Assembly: GCA_019671135.1 (NCBI GenBank)
Contig: JAHRHY010000011.1
Coordinates: 1 to 64,000, forward strand
Direction: 5' to 3'
DNA: 64,000 nt
Source of the DNA: Linnemannia hyalina
Taxonomy: Eukaryota; Mortierellomycota; Mortierellomycetes; Mortierellales; Mortierellaceae
Positions 20,158 through 29,449 of the stretch are shown here, piece by piece (position 1 is the first letter of the stretch; each line of letters starts with the position of its first letter). Made by a program: the position numbers and the translations under genes. Under the pieces are notes generated by a model. The model was not told where the DNA came from and did not search any database. It worked only from the letters and a program-made list of their open reading frames with translations.

Positions 20158-20817
20158 GTACGTCGAGAGAAACTCTCTTCTTCCCCACTCAGATAGAACT
20201 TGATCCTCATATGGACCTCTACTCACCCCTTTCCTATTACTGTTATAGACAGCCTTCAACTCTCTAGACAACCTCGTTCAAGAGTCTTTCTCCTCTGAAC
20301 GATCAATCCAAACCTCATCAACACCAACACAAGCATAAAAGGAACAAACTGATCCAGCAAAAGCAAAAAACGACACGCTCAAATCCAAAGTATGTTATGG
20401 GATACGCCAGACACGTAGCAAGTGCATGTTTACGGGCCTCTTCTCACCCCTTTCCTCTATATTTCTCTTATAGACAGCCTAAAGCTACAGCCCCATTGCA
20501 CACCCAACAGAACCAAACACGCAAGAATAAAAAGATCCGCTACTCTACATTTGTGTAAGTAAATTAAGTACATTGCACAATCCCTCATAGGATGGTATTA
20601 AAGAGCCTCCGAAGGCACAAACAATAATTGATTTTGTTTTTTTTCTTGCCTCCACAGCTGTCCTCGTTCTTCTTCGATACCTATCCATCTTGCCAACCAA
20701 ACTCATATGCAGACGCTCAAAACACCAAGGTAAACACATGGAGCAGCAAGTGGTCAAATTATTCTCATCTGGACAAGTAGTTGCTAATAGTTATGTTGCT
20801 CCTATTTACACTGATAG
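20158..20817 (+). other. Four candidate 5' UTR introns of the NLR gene
   Basis: GT-AG pairs fit introns at 20158-20248 (GTACGT...TATAG), 20390-20473 (GTATGT...TATAG), 20555-20657 (GTAAGT...CACAG) and 20730-20817 (GTAAAC...GATAG, with a CTAAT branch-like site). The first two end in nearly the same 30-nt block (CACCCCTTTCCT...TATAGACAGCCT), so one may be a duplicate of the other. They are inferred from signals only. Confidence 0.45.
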
Positions 20818-20827
20818 TACTCTTACC

Positions 20828-23800
20828 ATGTCCAACCATCCTATCGACCAATTGGATCTCCATGTCCCTGGCAGCGACAGCGCCAACAGCACTGTTGGAA
20901 TCAGGAAGCGCGACAAGTTCCTCAAGTTCTGTGGCTTCTCCAAGGCCAAGTCCAAGGAGGTCCAGCCCAAGGCCTCAAACCAGTCGCCTCACTCTCGACC
21001 TGCTTCACAGCAGTCCACCCGACCGTCGTCTAATGTCGCCCAGGTCGACAACGTGCTCCCAGGGAACAAGCTCTCCTCCATCATGACCCAGGTCGAGAGT
21101 GAGCCTTCAAGCCACATCAACTCTGTTCCTTCCTCCGGCATTGTGCAGGATGAGCATACGTCACAACAATCGACACAACCTCTGTCTGTTGTCTCCCAAG
21201 TCAGCAGCTCTCCTTCAGGCAGCAGCCAACCTACTTGTACCACCGACAACCGGTCTACTTCTCTTACAAGCGACAACCAGTCTACCCCTTCCAGCATCGC
21301 GCAGGAGAGGGTACTTTTTGCACCCCTTTACACATCGTGTATTCTCGAGGACATTTTTAACGAGGATGTGCCCAAGCCAACCATCAAAACCGAGTTGCCA
21401 CAACTTCAGCAACGCATCAAGATGACGCAGCAATTGGTCTACTGCAATACCTTACTTCTTCAAGATTCATTGTCGCTAGTCGTTGCAGCTACTGTAGAAG
21501 GTGCGGACAACGGTGGTCCCCTTGTCCTTCAGGAACCCGCCCTCGCCAAGGCCGAGCTCGACTGGCTGGATACGACAAAGAACGACTTGATGGAAGCGGA
21601 TCGCCTGCGCTGGCTGGCCACTCGGGTGGTGGAACAGTTTGTTGCGGATGTCAACAAGGATTCCGCCAAGATCGCCGAGATTGTCATTCTGGGACCCGTC
21701 TTGCAGAAGGAGCCTTACCACAAGCTGCTCTCGACTTTCTTTGAGAGGTTTGGCGATGTTAGTATGCTGAACGTTGATATGTTGCAAGGTCTTGTTCAGC
21801 TGCTTCAGTTTGCCTCTCCTGGGTACCTGGAATCGGATGACTTAGTTAAGATCCTCAAAATCATCAGGGAGCGCCTAGAAAGCACTCATCATCAGTCGAC
21901 CGAACACTCCTACCACCTTACTCTAGCTGTCTCCAGGGTTCTCGATGTTATGGCGGACCACAAAGTACAGGATCTGGATCGTGTTCTCCAACATGAGCCA
22001 CTGTCGGCAGTCTTGTCGGGACTGAAAGAGAGCTCGGACCCTTATCTACTTTACCAGGCCTGCTATGCTTTCCAGGCTCTCCAGTATGTGCCTGATGACG
22101 AGAGCGCTCTTCAAACTGTGTGGAGGCACTCGACCGGTGTGGTTCACGGTCTGGTCAAAGTCACTGCCGTCTTCAAGCTGGATCTGCCGTCGGTACTCGA
22201 AGGTCTGGGTAACCTGCAGGAGGCTCTTGGAAGCACGATATCAGTGGCTGGTACTGTGTACGAGGGCATCTGTTCGTTGATGGAGAGCGGCCGAGGTGTC
22301 CTGGATAGTTTGAAGGAGGGACTTGGATCTGGCCAGAAGCGACTTTGGTATCCTGCTGTCAAGGCTGCCTATGCTTTTGCCCAAGCTGGCCAACTGAAAG
22401 ATCTAAAGGTGTTGATCTTTGAGGCTCCTTGCCGTCGCGATCCTTTGTTCCAGTGGGGGATCTGTCAGCTTATGGGCGAGATTGCAATTGACCCAGTTTG
22501 GCCTATTCTTGCACGCCAGCAAGCTGCCACTCTCCTCGGTCATCTCTGCCAGCACGATCAAGACTGGGGCCGAGATGAGAGTGTCAAGGCATGGATGCTC
22601 ACCATCATAACCAAGCTATGCGCCTCCTTCGGCCAAGCCGTCAGTGAGACCGCCCGTCCTGTGCTGCAGGATCTGACAGTGAACCAAAGTGCCTTGACTA
22701 AGCACCCTTACCCACTGAGGGCCCGTCTTCCTATCCCAGATACTTCGCCACTCCTTGCCAAGGTCCAAAACATCCCGCACCTAGAGTATGAACTGCACAA
22801 GTTCCGGCTGCAGCGATTAGAGGAGGCCAAACTGCCGGTCTACATCGCTCCTATGGCCAAGGCCAACCTTCAGGCCCGCGACGACGAACTCTTCCCCCTC
22901 AAGGAGAAGGTCCAAGAGTTCCTGGCCAGCAACCGACAGGTCATGTTGATCTTGGGTGACTCTGGAGCAGGCAAGTCGACCTTCAACAAGCACCTTGAGT
23001 CCGAGCTCCTGCGCACATACACCCGCAGCGGCTCTATCCCATTGTCCATCAACTTACCCGCCATCTACCAACCAGACAGGGATCTCATTGGGGAGCATCT
23101 GAGGACTAACAATTTTTCTGAGGGACAAATCCAGGAGATGAAACAATATTGCCAATTTGTCCTCATTTGTGACGGGTACGACGAGAGCCAGCTCACCGTC
23201 AACCTTCACACCAGCAACCTTTTCAACCGCCCAGGTCAGTGGAACGTCAAAATGGTGATCTCCTGCAGGACTCAGTATCTTGGTCAAGACTACCGCTGCC
23301 GGTTCATCCCCGACGGCACTGGCCATTACACCCGCCAAGCTACCGAGCTCTTCCAGGAGGCCGTGATCGCGCCTTTCTCCAAGGAGCAGATCAAGGACTA
23401 TGTCGAACAGTACGTCCCCCTCGAGCCACGGACCTGGACCACCAAGGATTACATGGACAGGTTGACCACCATCCCCAACCTCATGGATATTGTCAAGAAC
23501 CCCTTCCTTCTCTCACTGTCGCTGGAGGCGCTGCCAGGAGTCACCGAGGGCAAGCAGGATCTGTCGGCCATCAAAATCACCCGTGTTGAGTTGTACGACA
23601 CTTTTGTGAGGCACTGGCTGGCTGTCAATAGCCGACGGCTTCAAAGAAACGTCTTGACCAGGGAGGATCGAGATATGCTGGATCAACTATTGGAGGCGGG
23701 GTTTATTTCGATGGGTGTTGGCTATGCTACCAGGCTGGCGTCGGCGATCTTTGAGCACCAGGACGGAAACCCGGTGGTACAGTATGTCCACGTGAAGGAC

Positions 23801-26389
23801 AAGAGGTCGTGGAGAGCTGAGTTTTTTGGACTTGACCCTGAGGCCCGAATGCTGCGAGAATCGAGTCCGCTCACCCGCACTGGAAATTTATACCGTTTCA
23901 TACACCGGTCAATGCTCGAGTATTTTTTTTCTCTCGCTGTCTTTGATCTCAACAGTCACAACGACCGCGATGAATTTGCTCCGCAGTCCGATAGTTCCAC
24001 TGACCCTGCGTTGCTCGACGCCGAAGGTCCCTTGTTCAAGCGCAGCCTCCTCGCCGAGCCATCGGTCATCCAGTTCCTGTGTGAGCGAGTCAAGCAGCAC
24101 CCTGATATCGGGAAGCAGCTCCTAGCCGTCATCGAGCAGTCTAAGACAGATACCAGTGCTGCTACCGCTGCCGCCAACGCCATCACCATTCTTGTCCGAG
24201 CAGGAGTCCATTTCAACAGCGCCGACCTTCGAAGCATCCGGATCCCAGGTGCAGATCTTTCCGACTGTCAGTTTGACTATGCTCAGTTTCAAGGAGCCGA
24301 TTTGACGGGTGTCAACTTTGCAAGGAGTTGGCTGAGGCAGGTGGATTTCGGTGATGCGCAAATGGATAGTGTTCGGTTTGGGGAGCTGATCGAGGAACGC
24401 GCCGCAGTCAATGCCATCGCCTTTTCACCTGATGGGAAGTCATTTGCTGTCGCTCTGCGTGATGGAGGCGTTACTACTTACGACACTACAAAATGGACTC
24501 GAGTCCGTCAACACAAAGAACAGAGTGAGGTGCTGAGTATCGCCTTTTCACATTGCAACCAACACCTTGCGCTTGGGAACAAAAACGGGAACTGTCGATT
24601 ATGGAGTACTGTCAGTGGCAAGATTTTGTTGGTCATGGAGGGGCACACTGAGCGGTTGAACTCAGTGGCATTTTCACCCTGTGGCAAGCAAATTGCATCG
24701 GCTAGCTCCGACAGAACGATTCGGTTGTGGAGCACGGAGACAGGAGAGTGCGTCTTTGTCTTGAACGGCCATAAATTGAACGTTTCAAGCGCTATATATT
24801 CAGCCGATGGACGGAGACTTGTGTCGGGGAGCAGGGATGGAACTATTAGGGTGTGGGATCCGGAGACAGGAGCACTAGAGGCTGGTTGGCCCATCCCCCG
24901 TATTGGTGCTCCTTGCGTGGCCCTTTCTGCAGATGGACGGCAGTTCGCCTTCATTACTGGTGTGAGAAGAGGCGAGATTCGCCTGATGGATGCCATCACC
25001 GGAAAGACGGATCTAACTCTCGATAACGATACGGACTGGCTAGAAGATGTTGCATTCTCTCCAAATGGCGAGTTGATAGTCTCGTCAAGCAGGGACAACA
25101 TCGTTCGACTGTGGGACACATCGAGTGGACAACTTATCTCCAGGCTGTCAGGTCATCGCAATGAGATCACTATCTGTACCTTTTCCCCAGATGGCCTACA
25201 AATTGCTTCAGGAGATCAGGACGGGATTATTCGACTCTGGGAGGTGAACACCATCAACCGGTCGAGTTCTAACACACAAGAACTTGCCGCCAAGGTTCGA
25301 ACTGTTGCATACGCCCATGACGGTCTGTGTATAATCTCTAATCGTATCAACAACACCATCCAACGCTGGGACTCTTCTACAGGAGCTTCCAGGTCCATTC
25401 CTTTACCGTCCGCACCCAATGTCTACTCGGTCGCGATTTCACCGAATGGCCATTGCTTGGCGAACGGTTGCGAGTCCGGGAAGATTCGGCTGTTAAACAC
25501 CCAAACCGATGTTGTTGAGCGCATTATCCTCGGACCTAACCCCTACCCAGTCGTTGATGTGAGTTTTTCGCACTGTGGGCGGTGGTTGGCCTCAGGCGAC
25601 AGTGACGGGGTTACACGACTGTGGGATCTTGATAGTACTGATGATCAAGGCAAAGTGGTGGGTGAGAGAGCCAGTCTGAGGAGCCTGGGAGGATCCGTGG
25701 TGTTTTCCCCCGTCGGAGATCAGTTTGCGGTTGGATCGCCATCGGACTCACCCCGCTCATATAGACTTCGTCTTTTTGATCCTCGAAAGACAGACCTTCG
25801 CCAACCTCTGAAGGAATTATGTTTATCAGATTGGCTACACTCGATGGACTACTCACCAGATGGCCAGCGACTTGTACTCGGTACTGACGCCTCCTCGGTC
25901 ATGCTTCGAGGCCTTCAGTCGGAAGAGCCTGACGTTAATCTGGAAGGCCATACAGATGCGGTGCTCAGCGTCGCCTACTCTCCTTGCGGCAAGTGGATCC
26001 TCTCTGGCAGTCGCGACAAGACGGCTCAACTCTGGTCAGGCGAGGTCGACAGTTGGTCCTGTGTTGCTGTTGTTAATGGATGTTCAGAGGCCGTCACAAG
26101 CGTAGCATGGAATCCGGTAGTGCCGATGGAGTTTGTCACTGGTTCCGATGATGGGTCTGTTCGAGTGTGGCGGATTTCGAATGTCGAGGCAGGAGATGTG
26201 TCGATTCGTATGCACTGGGGCTCTCACATTGGGCGGCTGTGCGCCGCTGATCTGACTTTCAAGGGAGCCGTTGGTCTCAGTCCGATCTACCGCAAGTTGT
26301 TGGTCCAGCGTGGTGCTGTTCACGACTCGTCGCCTCCGGAGGAAGTTGATGGATCGAACGAGGAAGAGATTGAGGTGGCTGTTGCTTGA
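20828..26389 (+). CDS. NLR-like STAND protein: helical N terminus, NACHT, pentapeptide repeats, 14 WD40 repeats
   Basis: 1853 residues from the ATG at 20828 (MSNHPIDQLD); the open frame upstream lacks a good start and overlaps a likely UTR intron. Residues about 20-160 are Ser/Gln/Thr-rich and probably disordered, and about 165-690 are helical, perhaps ARM/HEAT-like. NACHT follows: Walker A GDSGAGKS (about 709-717) and Walker B VLICDGYDE (about 778-787). Pentapeptide-type A(D/N)LxxxxF repeats fill about 1124-1187 and 14 WD40 repeats about 1192-1792, enough for two seven-blade propellers. Such proteins act as nucleotide switches that assemble on ligand binding; in fungi they are linked to non-self recognition and programmed cell death. 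The frame is fully intact among decayed transposons. The ligand and the effector function of the N terminus are unknown. Confidence 0.85.
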   Translation: MSNHPIDQLDLHVPGSDSANSTVGIRKRDKFLKFCGFSKAKSKEVQPKASNQSPHSRPASQQSTRPSSNVAQVDNVLPGNKLSSIMTQVESEPSSHINSVPSSGIVQDEHTSQQSTQPLSVVSQVSSSPSGSSQPTCTTDNRSTSLTSDNQSTPSSIAQERVLFAPLYTSCILEDIFNEDVPKPTIKTELPQLQQRIKMTQQLVYCNTLLLQDSLSLVVAATVEGADNGGPLVLQEPALAKAELDWLDTTKNDLMEADRLRWLATRVVEQFVADVNKDSAKIAEIVILGPVLQKEPYHKLLSTFFERFGDVSMLNVDMLQGLVQLLQFASPGYLESDDLVKILKIIRERLESTHHQSTEHSYHLTLAVSRVLDVMADHKVQDLDRVLQHEPLSAVLSGLKESSDPYLLYQACYAFQALQYVPDDESALQTVWRHSTGVVHGLVKVTAVFKLDLPSVLEGLGNLQEALGSTISVAGTVYEGICSLMESGRGVLDSLKEGLGSGQKRLWYPAVKAAYAFAQAGQLKDLKVLIFEAPCRRDPLFQWGICQLMGEIAIDPVWPILARQQAATLLGHLCQHDQDWGRDESVKAWMLTIITKLCASFGQAVSETARPVLQDLTVNQSALTKHPYPLRARLPIPDTSPLLAKVQNIPHLEYELHKFRLQRLEEAKLPVYIAPMAKANLQARDDELFPLKEKVQEFLASNRQVMLILGDSGAGKSTFNKHLESELLRTYTRSGSIPLSINLPAIYQPDRDLIGEHLRTNNFSEGQIQEMKQYCQFVLICDGYDESQLTVNLHTSNLFNRPGQWNVKMVISCRTQYLGQDYRCRFIPDGTGHYTRQATELFQEAVIAPFSKEQIKDYVEQYVPLEPRTWTTKDYMDRLTTIPNLMDIVKNPFLLSLSLEALPGVTEGKQDLSAIKITRVELYDTFVRHWLAVNSRRLQRNVLTREDRDMLDQLLEAGFISMGVGYATRLASAIFEHQDGNPVVQYVHVKDKRSWRAEFFGLDPEARMLRESSPLTRTGNLYRFIHRSMLEYFFSLAVFDLNSHNDRDEFAPQSDSSTDPALLDAEGPLFKRSLLAEPSVIQFLCERVKQHPDIGKQLLAVIEQSKTDTSAATAAANAITILVRAGVHFNSADLRSIRIPGADLSDCQFDYAQFQGADLTGVNFARSWLRQVDFGDAQMDSVRFGELIEERAAVNAIAFSPDGKSFAVALRDGGVTTYDTTKWTRVRQHKEQSEVLSIAFSHCNQHLALGNKNGNCRLWSTVSGKILLVMEGHTERLNSVAFSPCGKQIASASSDRTIRLWSTETGECVFVLNGHKLNVSSAIYSADGRRLVSGSRDGTIRVWDPETGALEAGWPIPRIGAPCVALSADGRQFAFITGVRRGEIRLMDAITGKTDLTLDNDTDWLEDVAFSPNGELIVSSSRDNIVRLWDTSSGQLISRLSGHRNEITICTFSPDGLQIASGDQDGIIRLWEVNTINRSSSNTQELAAKVRTVAYAHDGLCIISNRINNTIQRWDSSTGASRSIPLPSAPNVYSVAISPNGHCLANGCESGKIRLLNTQTDVVERIILGPNPYPVVDVSFSHCGRWLASGDSDGVTRLWDLDSTDDQGKVVGERASLRSLGGSVVFSPVGDQFAVGSPSDSPRSYRLRLFDPRKTDLRQPLKELCLSDWLHSMDYSPDGQRLVLGTDASSVMLRGLQSEEPDVNLEGHTDAVLSVAYSPCGKWILSGSRDKTAQLWSGEVDSWSCVAVVNGCSEAVTSVAWNPVVPMEFVTGSDDGSVRVWRISNVEAGDVSIRMHWGSHIGRLCAADLTFKGAVGLSPIYRKLLVQRGAVHDSSPPEEVDGSNEEEIEVAVA

Positions 26390-26994
26390 GGGCGATCTTG
26401 GACATTGCACATTTTATTTTTCATATCAGCTGTCTTTATTTCACAGCCTCCAACGTTTGTGAAAGACAGTTTTTCTTATTTTCCTCTAAGTAAAAGCCAT
26501 TCATGAAGCTGAAAGTTTGGATGCATGTATCGAGTTGAAAGGACTACTGGTAATGGTGTTGTGAGTTGAAGGGAGTTGGAATTAAAAAAAAAAAAAGAGA
26601 AATACCAACTCTATGTATTGTGGATGGATTTGTATTCGTATTTGCTTGTCTGTCTGAGAAAAGAAAGGCGGCCATTGTTCTATAGATTTGTTCGAAAGAA
26701 CAACATGTCCTCCTCCTTTCTCTTTTCTCTTTTTTCTTTCTTCAAAAGCGACCCTTAATTTGGGGAAGATTGTGGGAATAGTTTATACAACTTCCATTCA
26801 TCAACCAGAGTATGTAGACATTACTGTGTACATAAGTACTATTACAAGACCCAATAGGTCATGTCTGCATTGCAGTTCATGTTATATTATAGAGGATGTG
26901 GACGTCCTCCATAGTAGTATTCAAAAAATGCAGTTTGTTCCGTGCTAAACCCATGTAAAATTTTACATGGAAATCATTCGCCACTACATGCGAT
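26390..26994. other. 3' flank of the NLR gene, no further gene seen
   Basis: It likely holds the 3' UTR and then low-complexity AT-rich DNA. CGTGCTAAACCCATGTAA near 26940 matches the flank of the first inverted-repeat element. Confidence 0.5.
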
Positions 26995-27197
26995 CCAATT
27001 AATTGATCAACCAACATCAAGCATTTCAATTCCAGCGATGATCCGATGTCGGTTCATACAAAAAAAGAAAAGTGGTGATGAATGAGGTTACGAATCAAGA
27101 GAATGAATGACAGGAATCTGGGGGTTGCTCAGAACCTTGATGAATGAGCCTTTCAAAACAAATGTCGAAATCGCATTTTGGTTGATCAATTGATTGG
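26995..27197. repeat. MITE-like inverted-repeat element, copy 2 (~203 bp)
   Basis: The ends are CCAATTAATTGATCAACCAA and its near-complement TTGGTTGATCAATTGATTGG. The internal sequence matches copy 1 along its length with scattered substitutions. It is followed by GGAGCACTGTA, close to the same flank as in copy 1. Confidence 0.65.
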
Positions 27198-27245
27198 AGC
27201 ACTGTATGATATTTGCAATAGCCCATGCATTCATTTATGATATAT

Positions 27246-27524
27246 ATGGCAGACAAACGAGCGCGTAAGGCATTCTCTGACGAGGACTGGAACGCCATCA
27301 AAAGCCGCGCTACAGCAATGGAAGACCCAGCATTGCACCCGGTTGTGGAGCGATACCTGAATAACTTTGATCTGTCTGGATCAAGAATGAAGTTGGACAA
27401 GCTGAAAGCCGCAACCTTTATCGATGGTATGGAAGGGATTGACCTTGGACCTCTAGGGCTTGCAAATGAAGGCCAGATCCGGTACGAACTGGAGTTAGTC
27501 AGAAAGCTGATGCTAGATTGGTGA
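27246..27524 (+). CDS. Small unknown protein (92 aa)
   Basis: The frame from ATG at 27246 (MADKRARKAFSDEDWNAIKS) to TGA at 27524 has balanced amino-acid use and charged helical segments (VVERYLNNFDLSGSRMKLDK). It follows the MITE-like element by about 50 bp and precedes the Tc1 element. It could be a fragment of a larger gene interrupted by the mobile DNA. An in-frame ATG at 27225 is also possible. No family was recognised. Confidence 0.4.
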   Translation: MADKRARKAFSDEDWNAIKSRATAMEDPALHPVVERYLNNFDLSGSRMKLDKLKAATFIDGMEGIDLGPLGLANEGQIRYELELVRKLMLDW

Positions 27525-27612
27525 GTGCAGTTTGGGTTCTGGTGTAACGGTTTCCGAGGTGTGTTGTGTGTTTTTCTGGTGCTTAATAAAGAGTGAGTTA
27601 TGAACTAAACTA

Positions 27613-27805
27613 AAGTGCTCCACAAAAGTGCTCCATCTTTCTCTGAATTCATCCTTTTTTTTGGAAATGCTCATCATCCTTCTTCGCAATCAACCCCGGG
27701 ATGCCTCTCGCTGATTCCTAGGCCTTGTGGTCGTGCTTCTGTAGGAGCTATACCTATGTCGGTGATGACGTCTTAAAAACTGCGAGATGGATCACTTTTG
27801 TCGTG
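27613..27805. repeat. Left TIR of the Tc1 element
   Basis: It contains AAGTGCTCC at the tip, two copies of the 13-bp subterminal unit and inverted matches to 28950-29193, including GGGATGCCTCTCGCTGAT and GATGACGTC. Confidence 0.8.
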
Positions 27806-27816
27806 ATTCAGCATCC

Positions 27817-28857
27817 TTAATATTTTATTCCACCTCCTCTGCTTTGGAGCAGTGGCCTCATGCTTTCATTCAGGTTACGGAAGAGTTTACTAGGAAGTTC
27901 TCTCCAAATTTTCTCTACACGCTTCCAAAGCTGGTTTATGTCTTTTGGCGGCTGTTTGTGTCGAAAGAGACGACGTTTGATGTAGGCCCAAAAGTGCTCA
28001 ATAGGGTTGAAGTCAGGAGAGCTGGGTGGCCATTTAAGAACTGTAACATCATGCTCCCGAAACCAGTTTTGTATAAGGCCCGCAGTATGCACTCGAGCAT
28101 TGTCCTGCTGAAAAATGGATGTTGCTCGATCCATACCATACCACTTGAAGGAGGCGAGAACATAATCGTTGAGGACATCGCGATAGAACTCCGAATCGAG
28201 TGTGCCGTTGATCCGACAAAGGTCTCCTGCGCCAATAAATGTGATGCATCCCCACACCATCATCTTCCCTCCACCGGCTTGTGGCGTTGAATGAACTTGG
28301 TGAGGTAGCAATCACCTGTGCCCGCGATCACTATAAAAGTAGTTCCTGCCAAAGGATCCCACGCGACTGATGACGCTCTCATCGGAGAACATTACGCGTT
28401 TTCAATCGTCCACCGTCCACTTGATGTGCTCCCGCGCAAATGCAAGCCATTCCTGCATGTGCTTCCGTTTTAGATCAGGCCTCTTCTGTTGAACATAGGC
28501 CCGGATCTTTTGCTGTCGTAGATTTCGCCGCACTGTCTCCACATCCACATGCACGCCATCTCTCTCCTGAATGAATCGCTGGGCACCCCGAAGTGTTGTA
28601 AGTTGACCAGTATTAATCTGGCGACCAAGAACCTCTTTGGACTTTAAAGAGATCTTATTAGGTCTGCCCATTTTTGGAGGCGGTATGTTTTCCTCGTTGT
28701 CTTTCCTGATCCTGATTGCTGTTGCGATGCCGATCCCGAGTGAATCCGCAACCTATCGAGCCGATTATCCTTGAATGAACAGCTGAATGGCAGCGGCTCT
28801 GTCCGAAGGCGAGATCCTCTTTCTTTTTTTGTCGCTTTTGTTTTCTGGTGGCGGCAT
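27817..28857 (-). pseudogene. Tc1-family DD34E transposase with four in-frame stops
   Basis: One frame runs from ATG at 28857 to 27817 (347 codons). The N-terminal part is basic (KSDKKRKRISPSDRAAAI), followed by the helix-turn-helix region (QLTTLRGAQRFIQERDGVHV). The catalytic triad is visible: FSDES, FQQDNARVH and FNPIEHFW, with 34 residues between the second Asp and the Glu (DD34E). There are four stops: TAA and TAG in the first third, TGA after KWTVDD and TGA after SDRGHR. Each could arise from a sense codon (CAA, CAG, TGG, CGA) by one C-to-T or G-to-A change. No frameshift is needed. Length matches the family (about 340 aa). Confidence 0.88.
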
Positions 28858-28949
28858 GATGTTTAGTAGTGAGAGGAGTTGATGTAAGAATAGAAGATGA
28901 TGAAGTGGTAGCTAAAGAAAGATCGAAGAAAAAAGAAGGATGCTGATTC

Positions 28950-29193
28950 ACGACAAAAGTGATCCATCTCACAATCAGTTTTTAAGACTTTATTTCATAA
29001 TGACGTCATCGCTGACATGGGTATAGCTCCGACAGAAGCACGACCACAATCAGCGAGAGGCATCCCGGGGTTGATTGCAAAGAAGGATGATGAGCATTTC
29101 CAAAAAAAAAAAAAAAAAAAAAAAAGGATGAATTCAGAGAAAGATGGAGCACTTTTGTGGAGCACTTTTGTGGAGCACTTTTGTGGAGCACTT
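28950..29193. repeat. Right TIR of the Tc1 element
   Basis: It mirrors the left TIR but is longer because of two extra 13-bp units and an expanded poly(A) run (29101-29124). Confidence 0.8.
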
Positions 29194-29449
29194 TAAGTCG
29201 CGTGTAGAGCGCAACCGTTTTGTTTTACAGAAGAAGAGAGATAGAGAGATTTTGCAGAGGGAAGAAGAGAAGAGAGAGAAGAGAGAAAAGAGAGAGAAGA
29301 GATTTAGAGAGAGAAGAGATTTAGAGAGGGACAGAGAGAGATTTGTTACTTAGAGAACTCACCATGAAGAAGAGCGCACGTACAAATACAGGGTTGAGAA
29401 TTTAATTCTGTTGTACAAGTTGTAGGTGATTATTATGACAGTCTGTTTT

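Larger units (their letters stand above)
27613..29193 (-). mobile_element. Tc1/mariner element with TIRs and TA target duplication
   Basis: The ends AAGTGCTCC (27613) and GGAGCACTT (29193) are complementary and are flanked by TA at 27611-27612 and 29194-29195, the Tc1/mariner signature. Long terminal inverted repeats, about 190 bp left (27613-27805) and about 245 bp right (28950-29193), share blocks such as CACTTTTGTCGTGA and its complement. The right TIR has four copies of a 13-bp unit (GGAGCACTTTTGT) and the left TIR two, plus a poly(A) run at 29101-29124 that is shorter on the left. The transposase inside is a pseudogene. Confidence 0.9.

Noticed and set aside
20690..20827. NLR start at 20690
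   Set aside because: That codon is TTG and the segment overlaps a likely leader intron; ATG at 20828 begins a family-like N terminus.
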